From positions 1-35,596 of the forward strand of contig WRBQ01000021.1 in assembly GCA_009784445.1 (NCBI GenBank): a stretch of DNA of 35,596 nucleotides. The letters are read 5' to 3'. Both the position numbers and the translations under genes were made by a program. The DNA comes from Oscillospiraceae bacterium (GTDB taxonomy: Bacteria > Bacillota > Clostridia > Oscillospirales > Acutalibacteraceae). Under the pieces are notes generated by a model. It was not told where the DNA came from. It saw only the letters and a program-made list of their open reading frames with translations, and did not search any database. Shown in pieces: positions 21,526 through 28,745 of this stretch. Every line of letters begins with the position of its first letter. Position 1 is the stretch's first letter.

Positions 21526-22446
21526 TTAGAAAATCAATCTGCCCACAATCGCATCCACCAGCCACATCACGCCACCACCCAGCAGCGGCCACAGCAGCCG
21601 CAAGCCAAGGCGAACCACCAGCACGTCCACCAGCCAAAGCACAGGCCGCAGCGCCGTGCGCGAAAACGTGCACCAAGGCGACAGCGGAATCTCCGTTTGC
21701 GTGCCCAAGTAGGCATCATCAAGCACCTGGGTAATCACACGGTGCCCGCGCACGTTGGGATGAATCAAGTCCAATTGCGCCACGCCAACGCGCCCGGCAA
21801 AGGCTGTGTGCACACAAGCAATGACAAAAGCGTCTGGGTCAAGCGCGTGCTGGTTGCGAATCACGTTATTGAGCGCAGCAATGGCCACACCCGCTGCGTC
21901 ATAAAGCGAAGGCAATGCCGGCGCAGGATTAAACATCGTCTGCACAATCACCACGGCATCGGGGTTCAGCTCACGCACTTGTGTGATAATCGCCGCGAAG
22001 TTTTCTTCAAGGGCAGCCAACATCGGTTGCATAAAGCTAAAGTCGTCTTGCAGCATGGCGTCCATCACATGGCCAACCAAGTCGCCGTAGCTGCCTGCCA
22101 GCATGAAATCGTTGCCGCCAATGCTGATGAGAATCACCTCGGCGCGGCTCACATAGTCTTGCATGGTTTCGTTGGTAGTCACGGCATTGCGCAACCTGTG
22201 CGACATGTTGCCCGCATAGGCAAAGTTCACGCGCCGGTAGCCATGCCGCTGCGCGAACATTGCTGCTGCGCTTTCGTGCTGCGCCACGCCCCAGCCGGCG
22301 GCAATGCTGTCGCCCAGCACCACCATCAGCGGGCGAGCGTAATAGTCTTCCTCAGGCGTGCAAGGGCAATTGCTGCTGAATGCCGCAACGGCAAACGTGC
22401 CGCACAACAACCCCACGCATAAAATGATGCTAAGTAATTTCTTCAT
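21526..22446 (-). CDS. SGNH/GDSL hydrolase, secreted
   Basis: 306 aa. The start at 22446 (MKKLLSIILCVGLLCG) follows AAGGAG with 7-nt spacing. Signal peptide, then an SGNH fold: block I VVLGDSIAAGWG (nucleophile Ser), block II Gly in FAYAGNMSHRL, block III IGGNDFML, block V Asp-His in DLIHPNVRGH. It is an esterase or lipase-like enzyme acting outside the membrane. The C-terminal 60 residues are hydrophobic (VLWLVDVLVVRLGLRLLWPLLGGGVMWLV) and unusual; they probably anchor the enzyme to the membrane. Confidence 0.92.
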   Translation of the reverse strand: MKKLLSIILCVGLLCGTFAVAAFSSNCPCTPEEDYYARPLMVVLGDSIAAGWGVAQHESAAAMFAQRHGYRRVNFAYAGNMSHRLRNAVTTNETMQDYVSRAEVILISIGGNDFMLAGSYGDLVGHVMDAMLQDDFSFMQPMLAALEENFAAIITQVRELNPDAVVIVQTMFNPAPALPSLYDAAGVAIAALNNVIRNQHALDPDAFVIACVHTAFAGRVGVAQLDLIHPNVRGHRVITQVLDDAYLGTQTEIPLSPWCTFSRTALRPVLWLVDVLVVRLGLRLLWPLLGGGVMWLVDAIVGRLIF

Positions 22447-22485
22447 CAAGGCACTCCTTGAACATAGATTTAGCCTGCAATTGTG

Positions 22486-22518
22486 CACAGCGAAGCGGCC
22501 GAGCCCCACCGCAGGTGG
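22486..22518 (-). repeat. 3'-end-associated repeat, copy R4
   Basis: CACAGCGAAGCGGCCGAG followed by CCCCACCGCAGGTGG. On the minus strand it starts with CCACC directly after the TAA of the zinc-ribbon gene (stop at 22521-22519). Confidence 0.85.
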
Positions 22519-23484
22519 TTAGTCCGCCCGCAGGTAAACGAAAGACATATCTTCCGCCTGCATGCTGGTTAGTATCATTTGATTGTTAATCAGCAGCACC
22601 ACCCATCGTTCCTCTGCCACGCCAAACTGCAACGGGTCGCCGTCAACGCTATTGATGAACAACACGCCGCCTTCCACGTCCCACGAGAACTCTTCCACGG
22701 CAGCACCGCCGCCGCCGCGCGTGCCCACGCCATTTGGCGCAAAGAAATACTGCCATGTGGGGCGTTCATCCCAGTTCCACGTGCCTTGCAGTTGCTCGGG
22801 TGACACGCTGATGTCAATGGCGTTGTCCCGGTCCGCGGGAATCGTCGTTGGCTCAACGTCAATCACCCCGCCGCCGCCGTCCGTGCGTATGTATCGATAG
22901 GTTGTGCCCTGCAAGCTTAGCGAAAGCGTGCCATTGTTATAGCGCATGGTCCAGCGCTCAATGCGCATGCCCCACTGCAAGTTGCGGTTGGTTTGCGACT
23001 CAATGCGCAGCGTGCGGCCACTCACGCTCCAGTAAAACTGCTCGCGGCCAAAGTTGTCTGTGCTGCGCGAGCCCGTGCCATCTTCATTGAAGATATAGTG
23101 CCATCTGGTGTTTTCATCCCAGCCCCAGCGGCCCACGAGTTCTTGTTCGCTCAAACCTTCGCCGCCGCCTGCGGCAAAAAAGCCAATGACGAAAAACACG
23201 CCGAACACCACAAGCAACCAAAACCACCACCGTGCATAAAACGGGCGGCGTGCAGGTTGCGGCACCGGCTGCCAGGCAGGTTGTTGCGCGGGCTGTTGTT
23301 GCCAAGCGGGTTGCTGTGGCGCAAAGCCGGGTTGTGGATTCACGTTCACGTTGCGTGGGTCGTTGTTCCACGCGGGCGGTTGCTCAGGTTGAGCAGGCGG
23401 TGGTGGTGCCGCAGCGGCAGCCGCGCCGCAGCTGGGGCAAAACTTTCCGTTGCCCATTGGGGTCAAGCAATACTGACAGTTCAT
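22519..23484 (-). CDS. Zinc-ribbon membrane protein with duplicated beta domain
   Basis: 321 aa. The start at 23484 (MNCQYCLTPMGNGKFCPSCG) follows AAGGAG. An N-terminal C4 zinc ribbon; a Pro/Gln-rich linker with repeated PAWQQQPAQQ units; one membrane helix (WWFWLLVVFGVFFVIGFF); then two copies of a beta domain, GRWGWDENTRWHYIFNEDG and GTWNWDERPTWQYFFAPNG, which also share FYWSV/FSWDV and ERWTM/ERWVV. The domain recalls the short lipocalin-like repeats of Clostridial zinc-ribbon proteins. Function unknown. It is divergent from another zinc-ribbon membrane protein at 23696. Confidence 0.85.
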   Translation of the reverse strand: MNCQYCLTPMGNGKFCPSCGAAAAAAPPPPAQPEQPPAWNNDPRNVNVNPQPGFAPQQPAWQQQPAQQPAWQPVPQPARRPFYARWWFWLLVVFGVFFVIGFFAAGGGEGLSEQELVGRWGWDENTRWHYIFNEDGTGSRSTDNFGREQFYWSVSGRTLRIESQTNRNLQWGMRIERWTMRYNNGTLSLSLQGTTYRYIRTDGGGGVIDVEPTTIPADRDNAIDISVSPEQLQGTWNWDERPTWQYFFAPNGVGTRGGGGAAVEEFSWDVEGGVLFINSVDGDPLQFGVAEERWVVLLINNQMILTSMQAEDMSFVYLRAD

Positions 23485-23520
23485 GTGGTTCTCCTTCACA
23501 GCGAGTTTTTTCACCTTTTC

Positions 23521-23549
23521 ATTATACACTATTTGCGCCAACAATGCAA
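23521..23549 (-). promoter_or_regulatory. Promoter of the duplicated-domain gene
   Basis: On the minus strand TTGCAT (23549-23544), 17-bp spacer, TATAAT (23526-23521). Confidence 0.83.
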
Positions 23550-23629
23550 CGCTAATTTTCCCCTGTGGGAGCGAACCGCTTCGCCGTTAAGAAAGCACAG
23601 TGATTTTTATGAATTCTGCAAGAAAAGTC

Positions 23630-23659
23630 TTGCTTTTTTTGTGCGATATGTGCTATAAT
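23630..23659 (+). promoter_or_regulatory. Promoter of the 530-aa zinc-ribbon gene
   Basis: TTGCTT (23630-23635), 18-bp spacer, TATAAT (23654-23659). Confidence 0.75.
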
Positions 23660-23695
23660 GAATTAGCCGAAATATGACGCAAAGGAGTGGACGCC

Positions 23696-25288
23696 ATGGC
23701 AACTTACTGCCCCAATCCAGCGTGCAACTTAAAACTAGAGATCAGCGACTGGAAACCCGCCTGCCCCAAATGCGGTGTCAACATCCAGTTCTATCGCATT
23801 GAAGAACGCCTGACCAACGAGGCCGACCACGTGGAGCTGGCCAGTTCAGCCTTCAGCCTTCGCTTGGACCGCGCAAAGTCCGCCTTGTTCAGTACGCCTC
23901 TTGCCAAACTACGCATGTTTTTAGAAATCTTTGCCCCCTTGGTGTTTTTGGGCATCCCCATTGCGGTGCATGCCATTTTGTCTGCCGTTGCAGACGGCGA
24001 CTTCATGGAATACTTCGTGCCCGCCATGCTGCGCTATGTAGATTTCGACAACCCCGCCTCGCTGCTTTCCGGCAACATATGGGTGCTATTGTTTGTGCTG
24101 GGGCTAGCCTTGGCATTCCCCTTGCTGTGGCTGGCGGTGAACATCTGCAAGCCCTTTGCCTGTGGCCGCAAATGGTTTGGCCGCTCGTTGATCATCAACG
24201 GCATGGGCATTGCCTGTGCCGCTTTGGCTTTGGTTGCCCTGTTGCAGTTTAATCTTGTGCAACCACTTAGCCTGCGCCAACACAACCCTGAAACCTTCAA
24301 CGTCGTCCTCACCCAAGCTGCCGAAGAACACGACAACGGCCTTGCGGCACAAACCACCGTCACTGTGCCTGTGCGACGCAGTCGTTATCAATACCATGCC
24401 ATTGAACTCACCAACACCGGCGACGACGCCCTGCAAAACATCACCTTCAACCAACCAGTGCCCGAAGGCACCACCCTCGCCCGCGGCACCGTCAGCACAG
24501 CCTATAACGCCCGCCCCACGCTAGCCTACATCGAACAAGAAGGCGAAGACAACATATACACCCACATCACCTGGGCTATCGGCGAGCTGGCGCCCGGCAA
24601 CTTGCTCACGCTTTCTTTCCGTGTGCACACCGAAGATTACGCTGTGCAAGGCAACATTGACGCCGACGCCTTTGGTTATCCCAGCCGACGCAATGTGCGC
24701 CCCGGCGATGCTGTGACTTACGACATTACATTCACCAACCTTGCCCTGCCCGCCGCCGACCGCGCCGTGCTGCATCTGCAACCCGAAGGCGTTGAAGTGA
24801 ATAGCGTGGAGCGGGAAATCACCGCCCTTGCCGCCGGCGACAACACCGAGTTTAGCTTTGAAACCACCAGCACCGAGCAACCCGTGGCGCAGCCCTTTGT
24901 CATCGCCGGGCTGATTGGACTAATGCTGGCTTACCTGCTGATTATGCTGGTGAACATCGTCATTCGCAAGCAGGGCGGCCTGCCGGTGAAGCATTCGCCC
25001 AGCTGGGTGGCCTTCATGCCTGCGGAAGAGGTTTACGCATACATCGCCCGCACCGGCAACACCGTGAAAGATCTACGCGAAGAAAAAGCCGCCGAAGCCG
25101 GTGAGTCCGTGCCCGCGCGCGGCGAAACCGCCTGCCCGGCCTGTGGCTGTTGCATGCTCAACCGCGAACGCTGCGAATATTGCAAGCTGCACGCCGCCGC
25201 GCTGAAGAAATACGAAAAACAGCTGGCCGTCACGGCCCTGTTAGCGCAACGCCGCACGGGTGGCAATTGGCACAAGTTGGAGGGGTAG
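23696..25288 (+). CDS. Multi-pass membrane protein with zinc ribbons at both ends
   Basis: 530 aa. The start at 23696 (MATYCPNPACNLKLEI) follows AAAGGAG; a GTG three codons earlier is too close to it. N-terminal C4 ribbon (CPNPAC, CPKCG), three hydrophobic segments between about 80 and 190, an extracytoplasmic region with two DUF11-like beta modules (ITFNQPVPEGTTLARG; GDAVTYDITFTNLALP), a membrane helix near 400-420, and a cytoplasmic C-terminal ribbon (CPACGCCMLNRERCEYC). The DUF11-type surface repeats joined to two cytoplasmic ribbons suggest a scaffold or sensor. No function is recognised. Confidence 0.83.
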   Translation: MATYCPNPACNLKLEISDWKPACPKCGVNIQFYRIEERLTNEADHVELASSAFSLRLDRAKSALFSTPLAKLRMFLEIFAPLVFLGIPIAVHAILSAVADGDFMEYFVPAMLRYVDFDNPASLLSGNIWVLLFVLGLALAFPLLWLAVNICKPFACGRKWFGRSLIINGMGIACAALALVALLQFNLVQPLSLRQHNPETFNVVLTQAAEEHDNGLAAQTTVTVPVRRSRYQYHAIELTNTGDDALQNITFNQPVPEGTTLARGTVSTAYNARPTLAYIEQEGEDNIYTHITWAIGELAPGNLLTLSFRVHTEDYAVQGNIDADAFGYPSRRNVRPGDAVTYDITFTNLALPAADRAVLHLQPEGVEVNSVEREITALAAGDNTEFSFETTSTEQPVAQPFVIAGLIGLMLAYLLIMLVNIVIRKQGGLPVKHSPSWVAFMPAEEVYAYIARTGNTVKDLREEKAAEAGESVPARGETACPACGCCMLNRERCEYCKLHAAALKKYEKQLAVTALLAQRRTGGNWHKLEG

Positions 25289-25305
25289 GCGTTGCTCAAA
25301 CACAC

Positions 25306-25364
25306 GGGGCGTAGTACGCCCCGCCTTTACGGAATATGTTTATGGGTGCGCGTAATACGCGCAC
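25306..25364 (+). repeat. Left REP end of RAYT element
   Basis: Two palindromes, GGGGCGTAGTACGCCCC (25306-25322) and GTGCGCGTAATACGCGCAC (25346-25364), joined by GCCTTTACGG and a short spacer. The whole end is the inverse of the right end at 25788-25848. Confidence 0.85.
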
Positions 25365-25383
25365 GACAATATGGGAGGTTTGC

Positions 25384-25785
25384 ATGCACAATGGCGTGTA
25401 TTTCATCACCGTTTGCGTGAAAGATAAACATCCCATGCTGGGCAAAATTCTGCAAGGTGAAATGGCGCTTTCGGAACATGGCCAGCTTGTGCAACGTTGT
25501 ATCGAGCACATTGAAACCGCCTACCCATCCGTTGCATTGGATTGTTATGTCATTATGCCAAATCACGTGCACTTGCTGTTGCATTTCATGGACTTTCAAC
25601 ACAATCCGCAGCCCAGCCGCGTCGTGCTGCAACTGAAATCAGCCGTTACAAAAGCCATCAAATTTTCGTTGTGGCAAGATGGCGCATATATCAGCGCAAT
25701 CACTACGGCGAAATATTTGCACACCGCAAGACGTTATGTGCAAGCAAACCCTAAACGTTGGCAAACAGATAAATTTTATGTGTGA
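25384..25785 (+). CDS. REP-associated tyrosine transposase (RAYT), probably decaying
   Basis: 133 aa from ATG 25384, with GGGAGG 5 nt upstream; the family is usually 150-200 aa. Y1/HUH single-strand nuclease signatures: GVYFITVCVKDKHPMLG, then CYVIMPNHVHLLL with the HUH pair, and the C-terminal RRYVQANPKRWQTDKFY. The usual W-Q-R-N-Y-x-E/D-H block with the catalytic Tyr is poor in this frame (WQDGAYISAITTAKY), while another frame reads YQRNHYGEIF across the same bases. That pattern suggests two compensating frameshifts. The N-terminal R-x-x-x-YDYS stretch is also missing. Likely inactive now, but it marks the source of the REP palindromes. Confidence 0.82.
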   Translation: MHNGVYFITVCVKDKHPMLGKILQGEMALSEHGQLVQRCIEHIETAYPSVALDCYVIMPNHVHLLLHFMDFQHNPQPSRVVLQLKSAVTKAIKFSLWQDGAYISAITTAKYLHTARRYVQANPKRWQTDKFYV

Positions 25786-25787
25786 AC

Positions 25788-25848
25788 GTGCGCGTATTAC
25801 GCGTACCCTACCGCACATACCGTAAAGGCGGCGCGTAGCACGCGCCGC
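25788..25848 (-). repeat. Right REP end of RAYT element
   Basis: GTGCGCGTATTACGCGTAC (25788-25806), spacer with CCGTAAAGGC, then GCGGCGCGTAGCACGCGCC ending GC (25828-25848). Inverse of the left end. Confidence 0.85.
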
Positions 25849-25965
25849 AGCTCAAAAAACAAGCCAAGCCCACTCCTCCCAATATTTCCCCCGCGAAATT
25901 TTCCTGCATTAAATCACTGGCTGGACATATTGCACAAACAAAATGATTTTTTTTGTAAAAAAGGC

Positions 25966-25994
25966 TTGCATTTTGTGTCGCGATAGTGTATAAT
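25966..25994 (+). promoter_or_regulatory. Promoter of the PucR/CdaR-like gene
   Basis: TTGCAT (25966-25971), 17-bp spacer, TATAAT (25989-25994). Confidence 0.83.
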
Positions 25995-26029
25995 GATAGA
26001 TACTAATGACATGAGGAGAGTTTGCACCA

Positions 26030-27118
26030 ATGTCAAACCGACTTTATCAAGGCATGTTGCCCAGATTGGCCGACACCGCAAAACGCTGCATCGGCACCGT
26101 GGACGAAGAAGGCAACGTCTTCGCTTGCAGTGAAGCTGCCCGCGTGGGCGAAACACGCAAAGAGGATATCTCTGGCGTGTTCCTCACCAACGAGCCGCTC
26201 ATCATTGGCGCAAACGCCTTTTGCCGTGTGGACAACCAAAGCGGCACCTCCATGGCCTTGTTTGTGCAGGGTGATGACGACCATGCTCTGCAAAGCGCGG
26301 CTTTTTGTGCCGCGGCGCTCAGCTGTGTGGAGGAATTCGCCGGCGAACGCTACGATCGGCTGAACTTCATCAAAAATGTTATCCTCGATAACATCCTGCC
26401 CGGCGACATCTATCTGCGCACGCGTGAGCTGCACTTCAACAACGAAGTGCCCCGTGCCGTGCTGCTTATTCGCAGCGTGGACGGCAACACCGAAGGCGTG
26501 TTCTCCGCCACGCAAACGCTGTTTCCCGACAAAGCCAAGGATTTTGTTGTCAACATCAGCGAAACCGACATTGCTTTGGTGAAAGAGCTGCGCAGCGGCA
26601 CGATGGAAGGCCGCGACTTGGAAAAACTCGCCCGCTCCATCGCCGACGCCGTTAGCCCGCAGTATGAAACCCAGCCGCACATCGGTATTGGCACCACCGT
26701 GTCCACCATCCAAGACCTCGCTGCTTCCTTCAAAGAAGCCCAAGTGAGCCTTGAAGTGGGCAAGGTGTTCGACACCGAAAAGAAAATCATCAGCTACGAT
26801 TACTTGGGCATTGCTCGTTTGATTTATCAGCTGCCCAAACGGTTGTGCGGCATGTTCCTGCAAGAGGTGTTCAAGCGCGGCACGATTGACAGCTTGGACG
26901 AAGAAACGCTGTTCACCATCCAAAAATTCTTCGAGAACAACCTCAATGTCAGCGAAACCTCGCGCCGCCTGTTTGTGCACCGCAACACTCTGGTATATCG
27001 TCTAGAGAAAATCAAAAAGCTCACCGGCCTTGACCTGCGTGAGTTTGACGACGCCATCGTGTTCAAAGTGGCCCTGATGGTGAAGAAATACCTCGACGCA
27101 CGGCCCATTCGCTATTAA
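26030..27118 (+). CDS. PucR/CdaR-family transcriptional regulator
   Basis: 362 aa. The start at 26030 follows GAGGAG. A variable N-terminal half starting MSNRLYQGMLPRLADTA may sense a signal; the centre has a GGDEF-like segment (PHIGIGTTVSTIQDLAASFKEAQVSL); the C-terminus is a PucR-type HTH_30, LDEETLFTIQKFFENNLNVS, SETSRRLFVHRNTLVYRLEK and a final helix with KVALMVKKYL. This order is that of CdaR, the sugar-diacid regulator, and PucR-like proteins. The ligand cannot be named: no garK, glucarate or purine genes are adjacent. Own promoter; a REP doublet follows its stop directly. Confidence 0.9.
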   Translation: MSNRLYQGMLPRLADTAKRCIGTVDEEGNVFACSEAARVGETRKEDISGVFLTNEPLIIGANAFCRVDNQSGTSMALFVQGDDDHALQSAAFCAAALSCVEEFAGERYDRLNFIKNVILDNILPGDIYLRTRELHFNNEVPRAVLLIRSVDGNTEGVFSATQTLFPDKAKDFVVNISETDIALVKELRSGTMEGRDLEKLARSIADAVSPQYETQPHIGIGTTVSTIQDLAASFKEAQVSLEVGKVFDTEKKIISYDYLGIARLIYQLPKRLCGMFLQEVFKRGTIDSLDEETLFTIQKFFENNLNVSETSRRLFVHRNTLVYRLEKIKKLTGLDLREFDDAIVFKVALMVKKYLDARPIRY

Positions 27119-27190
27119 TGTAGGGACGCGCATTGCGCGCCCGCCTACCGCTCTAAACATCACGGACGGCCAATGGCCGCCCCTACCGTA
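27119..27190. repeat. REP doublet upstream of ybjQ-like gene
   Basis: TGTAGGGACGCGCATTGCGC with GCCCGCC, then about 20 bp, then CGGACGGCCAATGGCCGCCC with CTACC. The two palindromes face each other and begin directly after the regulator stop codon. The second repeats exactly at 27568-27587. Confidence 0.8.
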
Positions 27191-27207
27191 ACCTGGAGGA
27201 GATTGCC

Positions 27208-27483
27208 ATGTTAATCACCAACACTGATTTCGTGCCCGGCCGCGACATCGACGAAGCGCTGGGCCTCGTCACTGGCGTGGGCGTGCCGCCCTTCAAGCTG
27301 CGTTTTAGCACCGAGCAAATCGGCAAAGTCATTGAAGAAGGCGTGGAACGCGCTAACAACAGCATGATCGCCAAAGCACAAGCGCTTGGCGCCGATGCCA
27401 TCATCCGCGTGTACTACGACAAAGAGGCCTCCGAAACCGGCGTGCAAATCATGGTTTGGGGCACTGCCGTGCGATTACGATGA
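27208..27483 (+). CDS. YbjQ/UPF0145-like protein
   Basis: 91 aa with TGGAGG upstream. MLITNTDFVPGRDIDEALGL is the typical N-terminus (I-T-T-x-x-x-x-G-x-x-I). AKAQALGADAIIRVYYD is the conserved core, and the chain ends with GVQIMVWGTAVRL. The family forms a pentameric beta barrel of unknown role (earlier called heavy-metal binding). The region between strands one and two is shorter than usual. The gene is boxed between two REP doublets in the same order. Confidence 0.85.
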   Translation: MLITNTDFVPGRDIDEALGLVTGVGVPPFKLRFSTEQIGKVIEEGVERANNSMIAKAQALGADAIIRVYYDKEASETGVQIMVWGTAVRLR

Positions 27484-27500
27484 TTTTTATGAACCCCGAA

Positions 27501-27533
27501 TAGGACACAGCGAAGCGACTTGCTCGCCGCAGG
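27501..27533 (-). repeat. 3'-end-associated repeat, copy R5 (merged with REP)
   Basis: TAGGACACAGCGAAGCGACT then TGCTCGCCGCAGG. The TAGGACACAGCGAAGCGAC part matches the inverse of the tRNA-Arg copy including its TGTCCTA edge. The expected CCACC half is replaced by a REP palindrome. Confidence 0.6.
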
Positions 27534-27592
27534 CGCGCGCACTGCGCGTCCGCTGCAACCATATGCACGGACGGCCAATGGCCGCCCTTACC
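27529..27592. repeat. REP doublet downstream of ybjQ-like gene
   Basis: GCAGGCGCGCGCACTGCGCG with TCCGC, then CGGACGGCCAATGGCCGCCC with TTACC. Same order and spacing as the doublet at 27119-27190. Beyond it, 27611-27638 is a separate perfect inverted repeat (GAAAGACGC-AGAGAT-GCGTCTTTC) without a T-run. Confidence 0.75.
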
Positions 27593-27748
27593 AACCAAAT
27601 ATCCGATTTTTTCGAAAGACGCAGAGATGCGTCTTTCGCCCATTTTAGGGATTCGGTAAATTTTGCCGCGCTTTTTCCCTTTATCTTGCAAAAGTTGTAT
27701 AGTTTTACCGCGTTATTGCATAGCAGTTTAGCATAGGAGTGTTTACCC

Positions 27749-28510
27749 ATGATTGAGTTTCGCGACGTCACAAAAGAATATCCCAACGGCACCAAGGCAC
27801 TGCGTGGGGTCAACCTTAAAATTACCCCGCGTGAGTTTGTGTTTGTGGTGGGTTCCTCGGGTGCCGGCAAAAGCACCTTTCTCAAGCTGTTGCTGCACGA
27901 GGAAATCTCCAGCAGCGGCACCGTGCGTGTGGGTCGCTATGAACTCAACAACCTCACCCGCAAGCAAATTCCGCACTATCGCCGTCAGCTGGGCATGGTG
28001 TTTCAAGATTTCCGCCTCATCGCCAACATGAATGTGTACGACAACATTGCCTTTGCCATGCGCGTGGTGGGCCGCCGCGAGCGCGCCATTCGCGAACGCG
28101 TGGCCTATTTGCTGCAGCTGGTTGGGCTTAGCCACAAGGCACAAAGCAAACCCAGCGAGCTATCCGGCGGCGAGCAACAGCGCGTGGCCATTGCCCGAGC
28201 CTTGGCCAACAACCCCGACCTCATCATCGCCGACGAACCAACCGGCAACATCGACCCCCGCATGAGCCGCGAACTGCTGGATCTCTTCGTGCAGCTTAAC
28301 GAGCAAGGCACCACCATTGTGATGGTCACTCACGCCCACGAGCTCGTGCGGCAATACAACAAACGCATCATCATTCTGGATAACGGCATTGTTACCGCTG
28401 ACGGCGGCCTGCGCCAAGCACCAACCCTCGTGCCGCCGCAGCCCATCCAGCGTAATCACACCGCGCCGTTGCCGATTCCCGCAACCTACACCCAACGCCG
28501 GGTAGGGTGA
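27749..28510 (+). CDS. ftsE: Cell-division ATP-binding protein FtsE
   Basis: 253 aa, ABC ATPase partner of FtsX. Signatures: Walker [11 protein letters not shown]-loop [18 protein letters not shown] (typical of FtsE), signature [15 protein letters not shown], Walker [14 protein letters not shown], switch His in MVTHAHELV. Length to the end of the ATPase is normal; about 25 extra C-terminal residues are Pro-rich ([18 protein letters not shown]). AGGAG precedes the ATG. The usual next gene, ftsX, is displaced by an SPFH gene. In Gram-positives FtsEX activates peptidoglycan hydrolases; the M23 gene of this cluster fits that role. Confidence 0.96.
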   Translation: MIEFRDVTKEYPNGTKALRGVNLKITPREFVFVVGSSGAGKSTFLKLLLHEEISSSGTVRVGRYELNNLTRKQIPHYRRQLGMVFQDFRLIANMNVYDNIAFAMRVVGRRERAIRERVAYLLQLVGLSHKAQSKPSELSGGEQQRVAIARALANNPDLIIADEPTGNIDPRMSRELLDLFVQLNEQGTTIVMVTHAHELVRQYNKRIIILDNGIVTADGGLRQAPTLVPPQPIQRNHTAPLPIPATYTQRRVG

Positions 28511-28520
28511 TGATTTTCTT

Positions 28521-28544
28521 GTTCTTTTTTTGCAAAAAAAGAAC
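28521..28544. repeat. Perfect A/T inverted repeat after ftsE
   Basis: GTTCTTTTTTT-GC-AAAAAAAGAAC, an 11-bp perfect palindrome 10 bp after the ftsE stop. It may act as an RNA stabiliser or weak terminator. Confidence 0.5.
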
Positions 28545-28596
28545 CAAAAAAACCTAGCCGCCTCCGGCGATGGATTTTTATAGGGTTGGAATAGAA

Positions 28597-28636
28597 CACA
28601 GCGAAGCGACCGAGTCCCACCGCAGACCGCAGGTGG
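28597..28636 (-). repeat. 3'-end-associated repeat, copy R6
   Basis: CACAGCGAAGCGACCGAG, then TCCCACCGCAGACCGCAGG and TGG. It has an internal 7-bp duplication (ACCGCAG twice). It runs directly into the GGAAGGAGC element. Confidence 0.75.
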
Positions 28637-28646
28637 CAAGCCCCAA

Positions 28647-28702
28647 GCTCCTTCCTCGGGAAGGAGCTCCCCGAGCCGCGAGGGGTGAGGAAGGCTCGCG
28701 GA
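28647..28702 (+). repeat. GGAAGGAGC stem-loop element, copy 1
   Basis: GCTCCTTCC-TCG-GGAAGGAGC hairpin, a second hairpin with CCCC/GGGG arms, then GAGGAAGGCTCGCGGA. CCTTCCTC can instead pair with the distal GAGGAAGG. The second copy is at 31908-31965. Confidence 0.8.
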
Positions 28703-28745
28703 ACGATCGCAGCTCAAACATTCAATTCAGAAGGAGATTCCCAAC

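Larger units (their letters stand above)
25306..25848 (+). mobile_element. RAYT-type element with inverted REP ends
   Basis: A Y1 transposase gene bounded by inverted copies of a two-palindrome REP end, 543 bp in all. Both ends carry GCCTTTACGG between the palindromes, and the inner palindromes are GTGCGCGTAATACGCGCAC and its near inverse. No target duplication is expected for this mechanism. The right end starts 3 bp after the transposase stop. Confidence 0.8.

Noticed and set aside
25873-25920. Third copy of the 39-bp element (GAAATTTTCC...AAATCACTGG)
   Set aside because: Similarity is loose, the inverted repeat is missing and the distance to the -10 differs.
26033-26980. Minus-strand frame of 315 aa opposite the PucR/CdaR-like gene
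   Set aside because: Lies wholly inside a gene with clear HTH and family motifs; translation shows no conserved pattern.
27611-27638. Perfect inverted repeat GAAAGACGC-AGAGAT-GCGTCTTTC considered as a terminator
   Set aside because: No T-run follows on either strand; left as an unexplained hairpin before ftsE.
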